Shown piece by piece: positions 10,801 through 22,500 of a stretch of DNA of 64,000 nucleotides. The position numbers and the translations under genes are program-made. Where the stretch lies: assembly GCF_026914265.1 (NCBI RefSeq), contig NC_069126.1, positions 35,963,725 through 36,027,724 of the forward strand. Direction: 5' to 3'. Within the stretch, counting starts at the first letter, position 1; every line of letters begins with the position of its first letter. Below the pieces are notes generated by a model. That model made no database searches. It was not told the origin of the DNA and saw nothing but the letters and a program-made list of their open reading frames with translations. The stretch comes from Mya arenaria (Eukaryota > Mollusca > Bivalvia > Myida > Myidae).

Positions 10801-13800
10801 TATTATGCATCGATGTTGAATAAAAATGCCAAAATGTTGAATTTATACCCGACAGTGATCTAACCTGGATTGAATTAGCCATTAGAGTCGTTATTTCACA
10901 TAAATATATATATTCTGGGTCACGAATACAGTTTTATACATGAACACAACCTGTCAGATTTGTCTCAGATTTACAGATATCGGGATACTTGATAAACAAT
11001 GACACAATAAGTGTTTTATGATATCTGAACATGTTTTTTGGCATAATGGCATAAATAAATAAGCGTTTAATAGTAGGCAATAATATTATTGTAGGAATTT
11101 GAATTAATAACAGAGATTATTTCAAAATTGTGGCCGCATTGATTCTCTGCTCAAGGACCTGTCGCTACTTTTAGCTGGGATTGTGGACGTCATGAGTCTG
11201 CCATAGTAAAAAAATCGTCAAAAGACTCGTTGAGGGCCATTTAGGTGGACTAAACCTTTGATCTATAGTACAATTTTTTTTTTCTGTAATATATTGACCA
11301 TTATTTATTTTATATATTTTTTTCAATATAATCTATGAGATGATAAGCTTTTAAAAATAGTAAAACATACAAATGCATTTATGTGGTAAAATGAGTTGAG
11401 ATTGGGATTAATAATTGATATAGTAATTTTGTGACATTCGAATATATCAGTACTTGAGACTTTAAACAATGTATGTTTTCCAAAATGTATACACTATGAA
11501 ATACATGTACTATTTCTTTGTTCAAAACATCTTTGACATGTGTATAAAACTCGTATGGAATAGTTTTATTGGACTGATCTATTTGACTTAACAAAGAACA
11601 AATAAATAAACTATTATTTTGATGTCAAATGATTTTTTCATGAAAATTACAATTTTAATTTTATTTATTTCAGTCTCAGATGAGTGAAGATCAGATGAAT
11701 GGTAAACAAATAATTGCTGACTCAGACTGTTTTCAATTTTATCCTCAGTTAAAATTAAGAATCTTTTTCTTAATCTTACCTCAGTACAAAAGATACACTT
11801 TATGATTGTATTACTAGAAGTAAGTGTCAGTTGTTGATATAGTGCAAATAGTAAAAAAGCTTTCACTTTTATTTCTCGGGTTACTTTGATATTGTTACTT
11901 TTCAGACATCATGGAGGTGTTTAATCTCTTTGACAACAAAGGCGATGGCAAAATTGCTGCCAGTCAGCTTGGTGATTGTCTGCGCTCTCTTGGACAAAAC
12001 CCTACAGAACAAGACATTAGGAAATGTGGATATGTCAATAATCCAGGTAAACAACAATTTTATACCACTGAACAATTGGCATGACAAATATTAATAAACC
12101 ATAATGAGATTTTCAGCTTTTAAATTTTTATTGAATATGCTATGCAGTACTCTGTTTCACTTTAACCAACATACATGTACTGAAAATACATGAAAAAAAA
12201 TAAGAAAACAGTATCTACGCTGTTTTGTCCCAGTTGTTATATTCTTTTTACATTAATGTTTAATGAGTATTGGCTAGCTTTTGTATGGAAAATATGTACC
12301 ATTCTTATTTTAATTTTATGGATTAATTAAGAAATAGTTTCAAATTATTAATATTACATTAAGTGTATATGTCTTAAAGACTATTAATGTTATTACTGTG
12401 TTGACTCTACTATTCTGTAATAACCTATTAATGTACTCTTAATCCATGGTAATGGCCAACTATTCAGAGTATCAAACTCTACCTGCCCAGAGCTTTGTCA
12501 ATAATAGTACTGGTTTACACCCAGGGGCTGTTTTAATAAAGAATTCAAGTTAAATTACATCACAACTTAAATCTGTAAATCTTTAATCTGTATTTACATC
12601 ACTAATTGGAAAACAGAAATTTTTCTTTTTTAGTGAACTCTTGTGTTCATTTTCAATGCTGGCTAAAGTTTCAAAATGTAGTAAAGTAATGAAATTATGA
12701 CTCTAATATAATTCCAATTAACGACTAAAATCATCTAAGATCTTTATTGAATGAAAATGGATCTTAATCACATGCTCATAGCAGATTTATAAAACAGCAA
12801 CTGTACCTATGTTTGCAATACAGAGCTTATGTTTCATTTTCATCTATGATCGTTGCCACATAAAGTAAATCTTACTTTTACCCTTTTTTTATTAGATGCC
12901 AGAATCTCATTCGAAGTGTTTCTTCCCATCTTCCAAACCATCAACCGAAGTAGAGAGCAGCACAGTGCAGAGGATTTCACCGAGGGATTTAAAATGTTTG
13001 ACAAGGAGCAGAATGGCTTCATCAGCTCTGCAGAACTCCGACATATACTCACATGTCTAGGTGAGAAATAAACAATGTTTGAAGCTTTTTGATTTTTGGT
13101 GTAGTTGATGCAATGTCAAGAGTAAATGTTGTGTCCGGTTTCTGTTACTGGGGCCTAATATTTATGTTTTACCCTTATCATGAAATGCTCAGCTAACGAT
13201 AAAATCATAATGCAATTGAAAGTGATTTTAAGTGATGTAGATGTTAAAAACTTTTTTACAAATATTGACTCAAAATTAGCAATCATAAAAATAAAAAAAT
13301 ATAATTTTTGTTCAACATCTAACTATGAAAGATGTGTAAATGAAGTACTATTCTCTTAAAAAATCCCCAATCCCAAATGGTGCTTTTTTTAAAATTATTA
13401 TTAAAATGCACAATATTAGGTATTTGGTTGCTATTTTCCAAGGGCCCTGGCCCCATTCACTTAATAATGAAAAATCACTAGAATGGTTCATGGTTCATTT
13501 TATGACAATAGCCTGGTCTTTCAAGAGGTCCAGGGTAAAATAAAAAAGGACACCAGAACTGGTTTTTACCATGAACTAGACTTCCACACAGTAAAACTAG
13601 TACCCTGTATTATACTTCTTACATTAAGTGAGGCTTGTTTATGCAGGTGACAAGTTGACAGACGAGGAGTGTGACCAGCTGTTCCAGGGCATGGAGGACG
13701 CACAGGGAAACATCAACTATGAGGGTATGTTCTTGTTTGATCAATGAAATGGCATATCCAGTTCTATCAACAATTCTACGGCATACAAGATTATAGGCAT

Positions 13801-14114
13801 TGCTACGGCTATGATTTAAAGACGGGCTGTTGGTTTTCTTTCTTACATAATAGTTGCTGTTTTTTGTTGTTGTGTTTTTTTTTAAGCAAATATTGAAATA
13901 TATTGAAGTAGAAGTTAAATTTTGTACTCTTGTTGATCAGTCCGGCCCAATATCATGTATGAAAGGACAAGAATATATTTAAAACTTGATATCAAACCTT
14001 TAAGAACTTTAACCATGATTTGTATTTTGGTTTTAATGTGATGAAATGCATGAACATCTGCACAAACTGATATCTTTCCTTTCAGATTTTGTGAAGAATG
14101 TAATGTCTGGTTGA
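7859..14114 (+). CDS. MYL6: Myosin essential light chain, non-muscle/smooth type (MYL6/Mlc-c-like), complete
   Basis: Calmodulin-fold light chain that binds the first IQ motif of a myosin II heavy chain. Exons: 7859-7861 (ATG alone, donor GTACGT), 11674-11701, 11906-12046, 12896-13060, 13647-13724, 14086-14114 (stop TGA 14112-14114). These total 444 nt and 147 residues, the usual length. Markers are [12 protein letters not shown] (EF-hand 1 remnant), [38 protein letters not shown] (EF-hand 3 with D, E, N and E at loop positions 1, 3, 5 and 12), and the end [14 protein letters not shown]. The order matches insect Mlc-c and vertebrate MYL6 more closely than scallop muscle ELC. EF-hand 1 lacks the final acidic residue, so calcium binding there is unlikely. 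All internal junctions are phase 1. The start rests on the phase 0 ATG exon followed by [15 protein letters not shown]. Confidence 0.93.
8177..8244. mobile_element. Perfect 50-bp palindrome flanked by 9-bp direct repeat
   Basis: Positions 8186-8235 form a perfect palindrome with 25-bp arms and no spacer, centred on GTCCAGGCCTGGAC. It is bounded by the direct repeat atcatctac at 8177-8185 and 8236-8244. This has the form of a target-site duplication around a miniature element consisting only of its terminal inverted repeats. A 9-bp duplication is typical of Mutator-like transposons, but the family is not proven. Confidence 0.7.
8262..9875. mobile_element. Possible nested inverted-repeat DNA elements
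   Basis: The left side has repeated aagtgaacca blocks (8267-8325) and the right side has tggttcactt blocks (9815-9870), in inverted relation. Inside, cgaatatccg and atccggatatc motifs near 8705-8740 face gtatccggata and ggtttccatccct near 9620-9700. This suggests one non-autonomous DNA transposon inside another. No transposase frame is visible and the ends are not exact. Confidence 0.35.
12525..12740. repeat. Dispersed repeat in myosin light chain intron 3
   Basis: It begins ggggctgttttaataaag and shares several blocks with 7077-7300. It is non-coding and its boundaries are approximate. Confidence 0.4.
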
Positions 14115-16515
14115 AGGGACAGTTATGCTAGCCAAAACATCCATTGACAGCCTACATTGACATTATATACCAGAATGGAAAATCACAGCAACACTGCCGC
14201 TCTCATGAAAAACCTTTCGGAATTCATTACATGTATATTAAAAATGGTTAATTGTTAAAGTTTATGATTGTTTTACTGGAATACAAAATCTCCAAAATGC
14301 CTTATATGATACACTCAACAACATTAATTAAGGGTCACCAATACATTTGATCATATATTGATTCAGAATAACTGATCTGATGACAAAAGCCTACTGCGAA
14401 GGTTGCAAACAGAGTAATTCTGTAAAAAACTAGGTCTTAAGACTACAGGAGTGTATTATGATTAAAAATTAAATCTGAAAAAAAAAAACAGTTGTTAGAA
14501 TAAGTGACCTGGAAATAATGTTGTTGAGTGTATCTTTAAATGCTTTTTTTGCAATTTAAATAAAATCAAAGTAATTTTTGTTGATAATAGCTTCATTTGG
14601 TACTTGGTTTTTTGTATATTTACGTGCATGTTTTCATCACTGTAAATACTAAAGTGATAGTGTAGCTTACTAGTGATGTATTTTTTTTACCTTATAATCG
14701 TTTGTAGTTTTTGTTAAGTCTCTTTATTAAAGAACAAAACCCAATGATTATCCTAGAACACAAGTGCTTATGTCGTTGTTTTACATTGTAATAAAAAGCA
14801 TTCCATTTGTGTTGGACCACATTATTAGCATTTTTTTCTCTCAGAATGCTGGATCTATGCAAGCATTACTTACTATTTTTTCAAGAAAAAGTGTGATTTT
14901 CTTTCGTTGACTTATAGTTGCTTAAACTTGCTATATTGTGCATACTTACTGTACAACTATTATACATGTAGCCACAATTTTTGTAATAAAATGTGAAGAT
15001 TGTATTCTGACAGTGGTTGTCCTTATCTTGTTACAGACTTAAGTAATTACCCATCTACCTATTTACTATTGGAAATGTATATTATTGATTTTAAGAGGTT
15101 ATTTTGTGTACAGAAATTGCAAACACTATAGAAACTGAGAGAAAAAGCAGACTACATAGAAGTATCAGGAGATTGCATACAACACTACAATTAATAATTA
15201 AAAATGAATAAATAATTGAAGTCTCACTGTGAAATCCATTTTAACATTTTATGTTCAGAAATTGTGTGATGTTGATAATGGCTTGATGTAGAAATTATAA
15301 AAAAAAAATTAACAGTTTTACTGTTGACAATAATTTCTGGTTTTGGCATATGCTTGAGGGTTCAGTTTCGCCCTTTTTACTGTGAATTCGAAGAGGTTGG
15401 AACATGGTACGCTGGAAAACAGAATTTGGCATTTTTTGATACGCAGACTCAAAATTATTTGCTATCAATTAATACACAAGAATATAGAGGGCAAAAAAGG
15501 AATATTTGGTGCAGATGGATTACAGCCTAATGTCCCAACAAGAGTGTTGAGTTCAGCTATGCCAGCCAAATGGGTCTGATAGGAAGGCAGGGCAAATAAT
15601 CTCAAAATCCCTACCCCCAGGGTAGATTGGAGATTCACAGTTGTATCATAGAGAAGTAATTTTAAGGGACAACCAACCTCTGTTTTGCTTTTGCATTTCA
15701 TCTAAAAATAATTAAAGAATGAACATTCTAACCAGAATGCCTTACAGGTTAGTTTCCAGTTTGGCGGTCCTCACTAACTGGAATTAATGTATTGAAGATT
15801 GTGAAACAAATTATTTTGTGTAAGCCCGGCAGAGGTTAAAAGGGTCATCAAAGTATTTGGCAAGGGGTAAGGACGGCAGACCCCATAATTACTGGACAAT
15901 TGATTTTACACTTCTGGGGACACTAAACTGAACTCATTCCACATCATAGGCTGATTCCGGATGAGGCATTAGACAGGGTGCAATTTGGGTGAGCAACTAA
16001 GAATGTCTCCCCTTTCCAAAGAATATGAACTAAACATGGTTTTACCGAGTTAATGAGGGCTTGAGGTCTTTTCCCAAGGATATATTTAGCCACTTTTGAA
16101 ATGGTCTGATATGATCCATTCAAGTCCATTCTTTTCATATTGTTTCTTGGATATTTTAACATAAAATTGCAAACTTGAATAATTAGTGCGCATTACAAAA
16201 TAAATATTCTATAAGTATTACAATTAATTGTTATTGTCAAAACTTCTTGTTAATAAGTTCAAATCACAATCGGTATTCAAAGTGCAAGATAAATTTAATA
16301 AATATAAAAATGAATTTTCGTATAATTTTTAAGTGTTTTAAGATTTATCTGGGAGGGCGATTATTTGTTACTGACCTGTAATAATTTATTTATTATTGAT
16401 CCAATGCTTTGTAACCTAACATGGTAAGGTAATGGTTGTATACAACCTTTGATTTTCTTTCCCATCGATTTACTTTCGGTACAACAATCTCCATGGAAAT
16501 TGAACTGTCAACAAG
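14115..16515. other. Myosin light chain 3' UTR and intergenic space
   Basis: Candidate polyadenylation signals AATAAA lie at 14559-14564 and 14790-14795, so the 3' UTR is probably 0.45-0.9 kb. From about 15000 to 16515 I see only AT-rich DNA and chance open frames. Confidence 0.5.
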
Positions 16516-19500
16516 ATGGCTGCCGATCCAGAAAATGAAAAATACTATCTTGAGCGTATCCTTTGTTCAAATAGAATTGCAAATTATTAATTGGCAGGGC
16601 ATGGCTTTAATATATAAAACGTCTTATTGTAAGTCAAATATGGCAGATTCAAAACGAATGTGATTTTTTATTGAAAATGTAATGTATTTTCGCGAACAAG
16701 AGCACCTGTCAGTTGTGACTAAGTTACTATACTTTTACTGTTAACTTGCGCAAAAATTCTTTCGGTTCGATCCTCAAACACCAATATAGAATATGGGATT
16801 TTTTTACCAATTTCCATTGCTTATAACAAGAGTAAATTGCCATTTTTAATACACTTGTGATGACTGATCTAGATATAATTATTTATCCAAAAAAAGTTAT
16901 ATTTCTTCAACATAGCTGCTTGGGCCAGTTTACATTTTTTATCTTAAATGTAGTATGTGTTCAAGCCCTCACAAAGATCACACCCCTCCTCTGAATATTT
17001 TCTTGTTCCAGAAAGGCAACTTAAGGCCAGGATCGAGGGCCTGGATTAGTTCATAAAGTTAATGAAGTAAGGAACAAAGAACATGTATGTGAGGGTAAAA
17101 ACCAGCTGTTCATTTAGTTAAGTCTGTTGAGCTGTGTGTTTTGTTTGAGCCCTGCACATGGCACGCTTTTTTTCCTCTTATTTACTTTATATTAAATAAC
17201 TTAAAAACTAACTGTAATAGATTATGGTATTTACCTTGACCATGTACACAGGTGAGCAGCTCACAGTCGACTCCGATGATGAGTTTGAGTATGAAGAAGT
17301 TCCTGTTGATGAGGACTTTGTTGCACCAGGTATATATAGTGCTGTTAGTTACATACTTATACAGCAAAACTGAACATTATCAGTTCAGGGCATACATGTA
17401 GCAATTTTAATGTGCAATTTAATTTTAATGACTTCAATTGATGTTTTTTTTATGTGAAAATATTGCACTTTCTTGCATTAACATTTACAGTTTATTATGG
17501 TTAGTTATTAGATTGATATATAATGTAGTATTTGATCATAATTTTTTATTCAGTGTGATGCTATGAATATGTTTTTAAATAATTTGTATATTTTTGAAAT
17601 GCCTCCTTAGATGACCCAACCAGTAAGTATTGATAAAATGGAACAAAAAGTATATTTAAATATTGTGTGGGTTTGAACACAGAGAAATATTACATGCATG
17701 GTCACCCAGATACATCCAAAAGTATATTTTCTTAAGAAACTTTAAATTGTGCATCAGGCTGTCCAAAAAGTTGTAAAATATGCTTGTGCATCAGGCTGTC
17801 CAAAAAGTTGTAAAATATGCTTAAAAACCAAATACAATCAGTTTACTTTCTTAAAAACAATTGCTTACTACTGTTTTATAATATCGAAAAATATACTTTT
17901 GGAATCAGAAGTAATAAATGGTCATTGTGCTTATAAAAATATATAGCATGTATACTTAAAAAAACACAACATTATCAGCTTAATCATGCTGCATAATTAT
18001 TTTTTATCTGTAATTGCAATCTGTCATTTAAGATTCTTCCCCACAAATTATTAGCTGGTTTTCCTAAGAAAAACATGTTCAGCGATTGTCATAGATTTGA
18101 TGACATCATTGTCTTCATGCAATAACTTGAACCTTGACCATTACACCAAAAATGTTTAAAGGGACTGTACACCAGATTGGCACCAAAAAAAGATTTTTTC
18201 TGTAACATATCTCAGGACAATTATCTAATAGAATGTGTTACGCTTTGATACCAAAATGTAAAAAAAAATTGTGACCGGATTCGAACCCGTGTCGCCAAAA
18301 TTGCAGTCCAGCGTCGTATCCACTGAACTATGATGGCTTTCTCTAAGTGGGTGACATAATTAAGCTAAACACCTACCTCGGTAATATCACGTGATAACAC
18401 CGACTAGCTAATCACGCATAAGGAATGAATTCTACCTGGTAGACATACCCAGTAATCTTTTTTAATGGAAAAATAAGTTATAACTGCTAAACTTAAACAA
18501 ACTGTAAACTATGTGGTACTTCAGTTAGTAAGTTTCAATGCATTGTACACATCGATGCCAAGTTTATGTCAGTTTCGACAATTTTCTTTTTTTCGCTTTT
18601 TTATCATATGGAGTACAGCCCCTTTTAGATACTCACATGAAACTTTATAAAGAGACTGTTTGCAAACATTTAGGAGGCGTTTAACTCTGATAAACAGTTG
18701 TTTGCCCCTTTTAACTTTAAACAACAACAAAAGATGAGACTTAGCTCCGTATGACTTTGTTTTAATTCAAATATGTTCATTCAGATGACTTCACAATGCT
18801 TATGTTCACCGTAATCACATTCATGTACTACTTAACTGTATTTCACAAGTGAAACCACTGAAGAATTCCAGTGTTTAGTTCACCATTTATTTTATATATT
18901 ACACGCTTGTCGATGTACGTTGTTGCAAACTATCGGGTAATTTAGCTGTACTGCCTTAAATCACTCCCCTTTTGCTCACAATGCATGCAAAATCATTCTC
19001 GGTCACTCTCAATACAAAAAAAAATTATTGTGTAATACGATTAAGATTGAGTATTCTTTCATAGATTGGACCATTTATAAATAATAAACATCTTGGTACA
19101 AAGTTAACATGTATTCTTGTATTTGATTATTTTACATGTTTTTAATAATAAGCTTAGCTGTTTTATGAGGAAAATAATTTAATGATGAGCTCAGCTGTTC
19201 TCCTAATTTAATGATAAGTTTAATGATAGTCAATACTATTCTAAAAGATATATTTTTATTGTAAATATGTTCAGAAACAGTTATTCAGTTTCCTAGGAAA
19301 GGATGTTTACGTCATATTTAAAACAATTTGAAAGATATAAAAGGTTAGAGTGCTACCAAATAATTTATTTTAAAAATGTTTTTAATTTTTGATGGTGACT
19401 CTTTGTTGGCATCTCTTTTACTGTTCACTGATGTAGTATTAGTACTAAATAAAGCAGAGAGTAACAGTGTACATTGGGTAATCCCATAATGGGTGACTGA

Positions 19501-22500
19501 AGGCATTGATATACAGGGTTCAATGATGTTAATTGTTTTAATTACTTTTGTTTACAGAGCTAGAAGAGGATCTGGAATTTGCTGTTCGAACAATTCGGGA
19601 TGTCAAGGACGATGAATCAGCAACTGTATGGGTTTTTAAAATATTGTTTTATTAGGCCACAGTAGATATAAAGTTTTTTTGTTGTTTCTTACCCACATTT
19701 TAGATGTGGGTGGGTATTTGTTTCTTTTTTACCTCCCTATTATTGAACACCATGTCAAAAAAATATGACCATCTTAGAGGCTAGTATAGTTTCATAGAGT
19801 CATAGGTAATTTTATGCATTATGTTGCTACCTTGAAGAGAAATTACTATTTTATTAAAATACATAAAAGTTTTTGTTCCAAGCTAAACTGATATTTCATT
19901 TGTTTACTAATTACAAACTTTAACTCTAAAATGTTGACTAGACTTGATCCTGTTCTTTCTACTGTATTATAAAAAAAGTTTTAAGTGAATTTGAATTAAA
20001 AGCTCTTCACTTTTACTTCAGATGGAACTTACTTCATTTAAATGATATAATATGAGATGTGACAAAACTTGTATTTTTTGCTTGAATGAAGCGGATTTTT
20101 GGAGTTTTGATACAAAATACCATTGATTTAAAACATTGGTTTCTCAAGACCACACTCACACCAACAATGTGATTAATATGGTGTTGGTATGACTTGTTTT
20201 ACAATTGTTAAAAACGTTTAGGCTAAACTTTTTACACTAAAAAATATTTTGTTCACAGGCACGGAAGGAGGCATCACAAAAGGCTCAGGTGACAAAACAT
20301 CCAGAGGTGGTTGATGACTTTGTACGGAACTTTCTCGTCCGAATGGGCATGGAGAGGACCCTGGATTGCTTCCAGACAGAGTGGTATGCTGAAGCTGTGA
20401 TCAGTATTTATATATAGCATAGCAATATTAAGGAGCTGCTAGTGTAACACCAATGTAGGGCCATGGCGAAGACCCTAAACTGATATTGGAAGGAGTGGGA
20501 TGCAGATTTGATGTTGTCAATCTATACATCATGGACAGTAAACATCAGATTAGCTCTGTAAGGCATCTGTATAACATAGACCATTGAATTGACAGCTTCA
20601 AGTTTAATGCTCCTATAAGTGAAGACCGAAAAAACAAAACAAACTTGATGTGTCTGATAATGGGTAGCTAATTGTCTCCTCTTGTTATAAGAATATCCTA
20701 ATATAATACATGTTTACTGCTGATTTCAAATGAAAGAAAACAAACAATTGGTAGGCTAAGTGAGAAAAATGGCTATAAAAGACCTGCTAAATTTTGTTTA
20801 TGGTTTAAGATGTTTACCATTGTATTATTAAAACATTCCTTGGTTACATTCTGCAGGTATGAGCTACAGCAGCGCGGCTACCTACATGAGGAGGATGTGG
20901 GCGTCGTTCCGGACATCTACTCACGCAACCAGAACCTTGACAGTGAGATCAAGTTCCTGAAGGGGGAGGTTGAGAAATACAAGGATGCTGCTCTGTAAGT
21001 GAACATTTTAGTTTTCTACAGTATTTCTACAAATATTTACATATGTATGGTTCTGTGTAGCAGTAGTTAGTCTACTTTTACTGCAGTCAAGAGATCCTAT
21101 TCAATTCAATTCAGCAGTGACTTTTTGTTACCGTATCCTTAAAATGTAAAGCATACTGGGCCCCGATAATAGGATATCTTGGTCGTAAACCTTATGACTC
21201 AGTCAATGGCTCAGGCTCAATGGTAAATGTCCTTACAATATTTTAATTGAAAGGCAGCTATTGCCTAAAAGGGAGTTACGCCTTGAAAGTGACATCGATC
21301 TTAATTGAAATGGGGCCCTCCACTTTAAGACAGTCTTAAGCTTGTCTGTTTTTGTGTGTTGTAAAAAAACTTATACCTTGGCCATAACTAAAAAAAAAAT
21401 CAAAGTACATTGTATACATATTGCCAGAGACAATACACACACATATAAGCTAACATATAGCTTTATTTAAATATGGAGTTATGGCCCCAGTTAGACTTGA
21501 AAAAGCTTGTTGGTTTTCGTTAGCAAGCGCTTTCGTTTAAAGTTAATAATATGTCAGACACACTCCCTTGATATGCGTTTTCTTTTTAATGTATTTCCTA
21601 TAATGTTGTTGTTTGTAAGTGAAACTCAAATGCATTGTTTAAGGGAAATGACATCAAAATAAAGACAATGTCACATTCATGTTCAATGAAATACAGTTAT
21701 ATGATTTCCTGTTTACAGTAAAGCAAAGGACCTATATGTGAAGCTGCGTAAAGAACGGGACTACCACCGGATGCATCATAAACGTGTCGTCCAGGAAAAG
21801 AACAAGCTCATCACCGACATTAAGAGGTACACTTGTTTAAGTTACAATTAACATGATGCCAAGGGCACTCTGCTTGACGGAGTTTGTTTGTCAGAGATGC
21901 TCAAAGTACTCCATTGGATGATAAAATCATGTGCTATTATCTTCTTGACCAAATCTAAACCCTCGATTGATTAAATAAATCAGATCTTGGCTCTGTTAAT
22001 TTGGATATTGCTAATAGCAAAGAAATGAACACATTTTGCTTTGTTTCTTTCAAGTCTGTACATATTTGCCATGGCTTTATAGGTTTAAACAATTACTTAA
22101 ATGTAGGTTGCACCAGAAAGTTTAGATAAATCTGGCGATGATCGTTAAATAAGCATTGCTAAATGACTGTAAATCAGCATTACAAAATAATTGTAAAATT
22201 TGCGTTGCTAACTTATCTAGGAATAAGCATTGTAAAATAATTGTTAAATTAGAATTGCGAAATTATTGATAAATTAGAATTGCAAAATGATTGCTAGAAA
22301 AGAATTGAAAAACGACAGGCAAAATGACAGTTAATTCAAGCATTGCAAAATGACAGGTAATTTAGCATTGCAAAATGACAGGAAATTTAGCATTGCAAAA
22401 TGACAGTTAAGACAGGTAATTTAGCATTGCAAAATGACAGGTAATTTAGCATTGCAAAATGACAGTTAATTCAAGCATTACAAAATGACAGGTAATTTAG

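Noticed and set aside
12840-13052. Minus-strand frame opposite myosin light chain exon 4
   Set aside because: It is a shadow of the real exon on the plus strand.
15324-15701. Overlapping open frames on both strands after the myosin light chain gene
   Set aside because: No family resemblance, no splice context and overlapping frames on opposite strands point to chance.
18270-18345. Possible tRNA gene on the minus strand
   Set aside because: It has a B box and tRNA-like head, but it lies inside a repeat, continues into a conserved non-tRNA body and the arms do not pair well.
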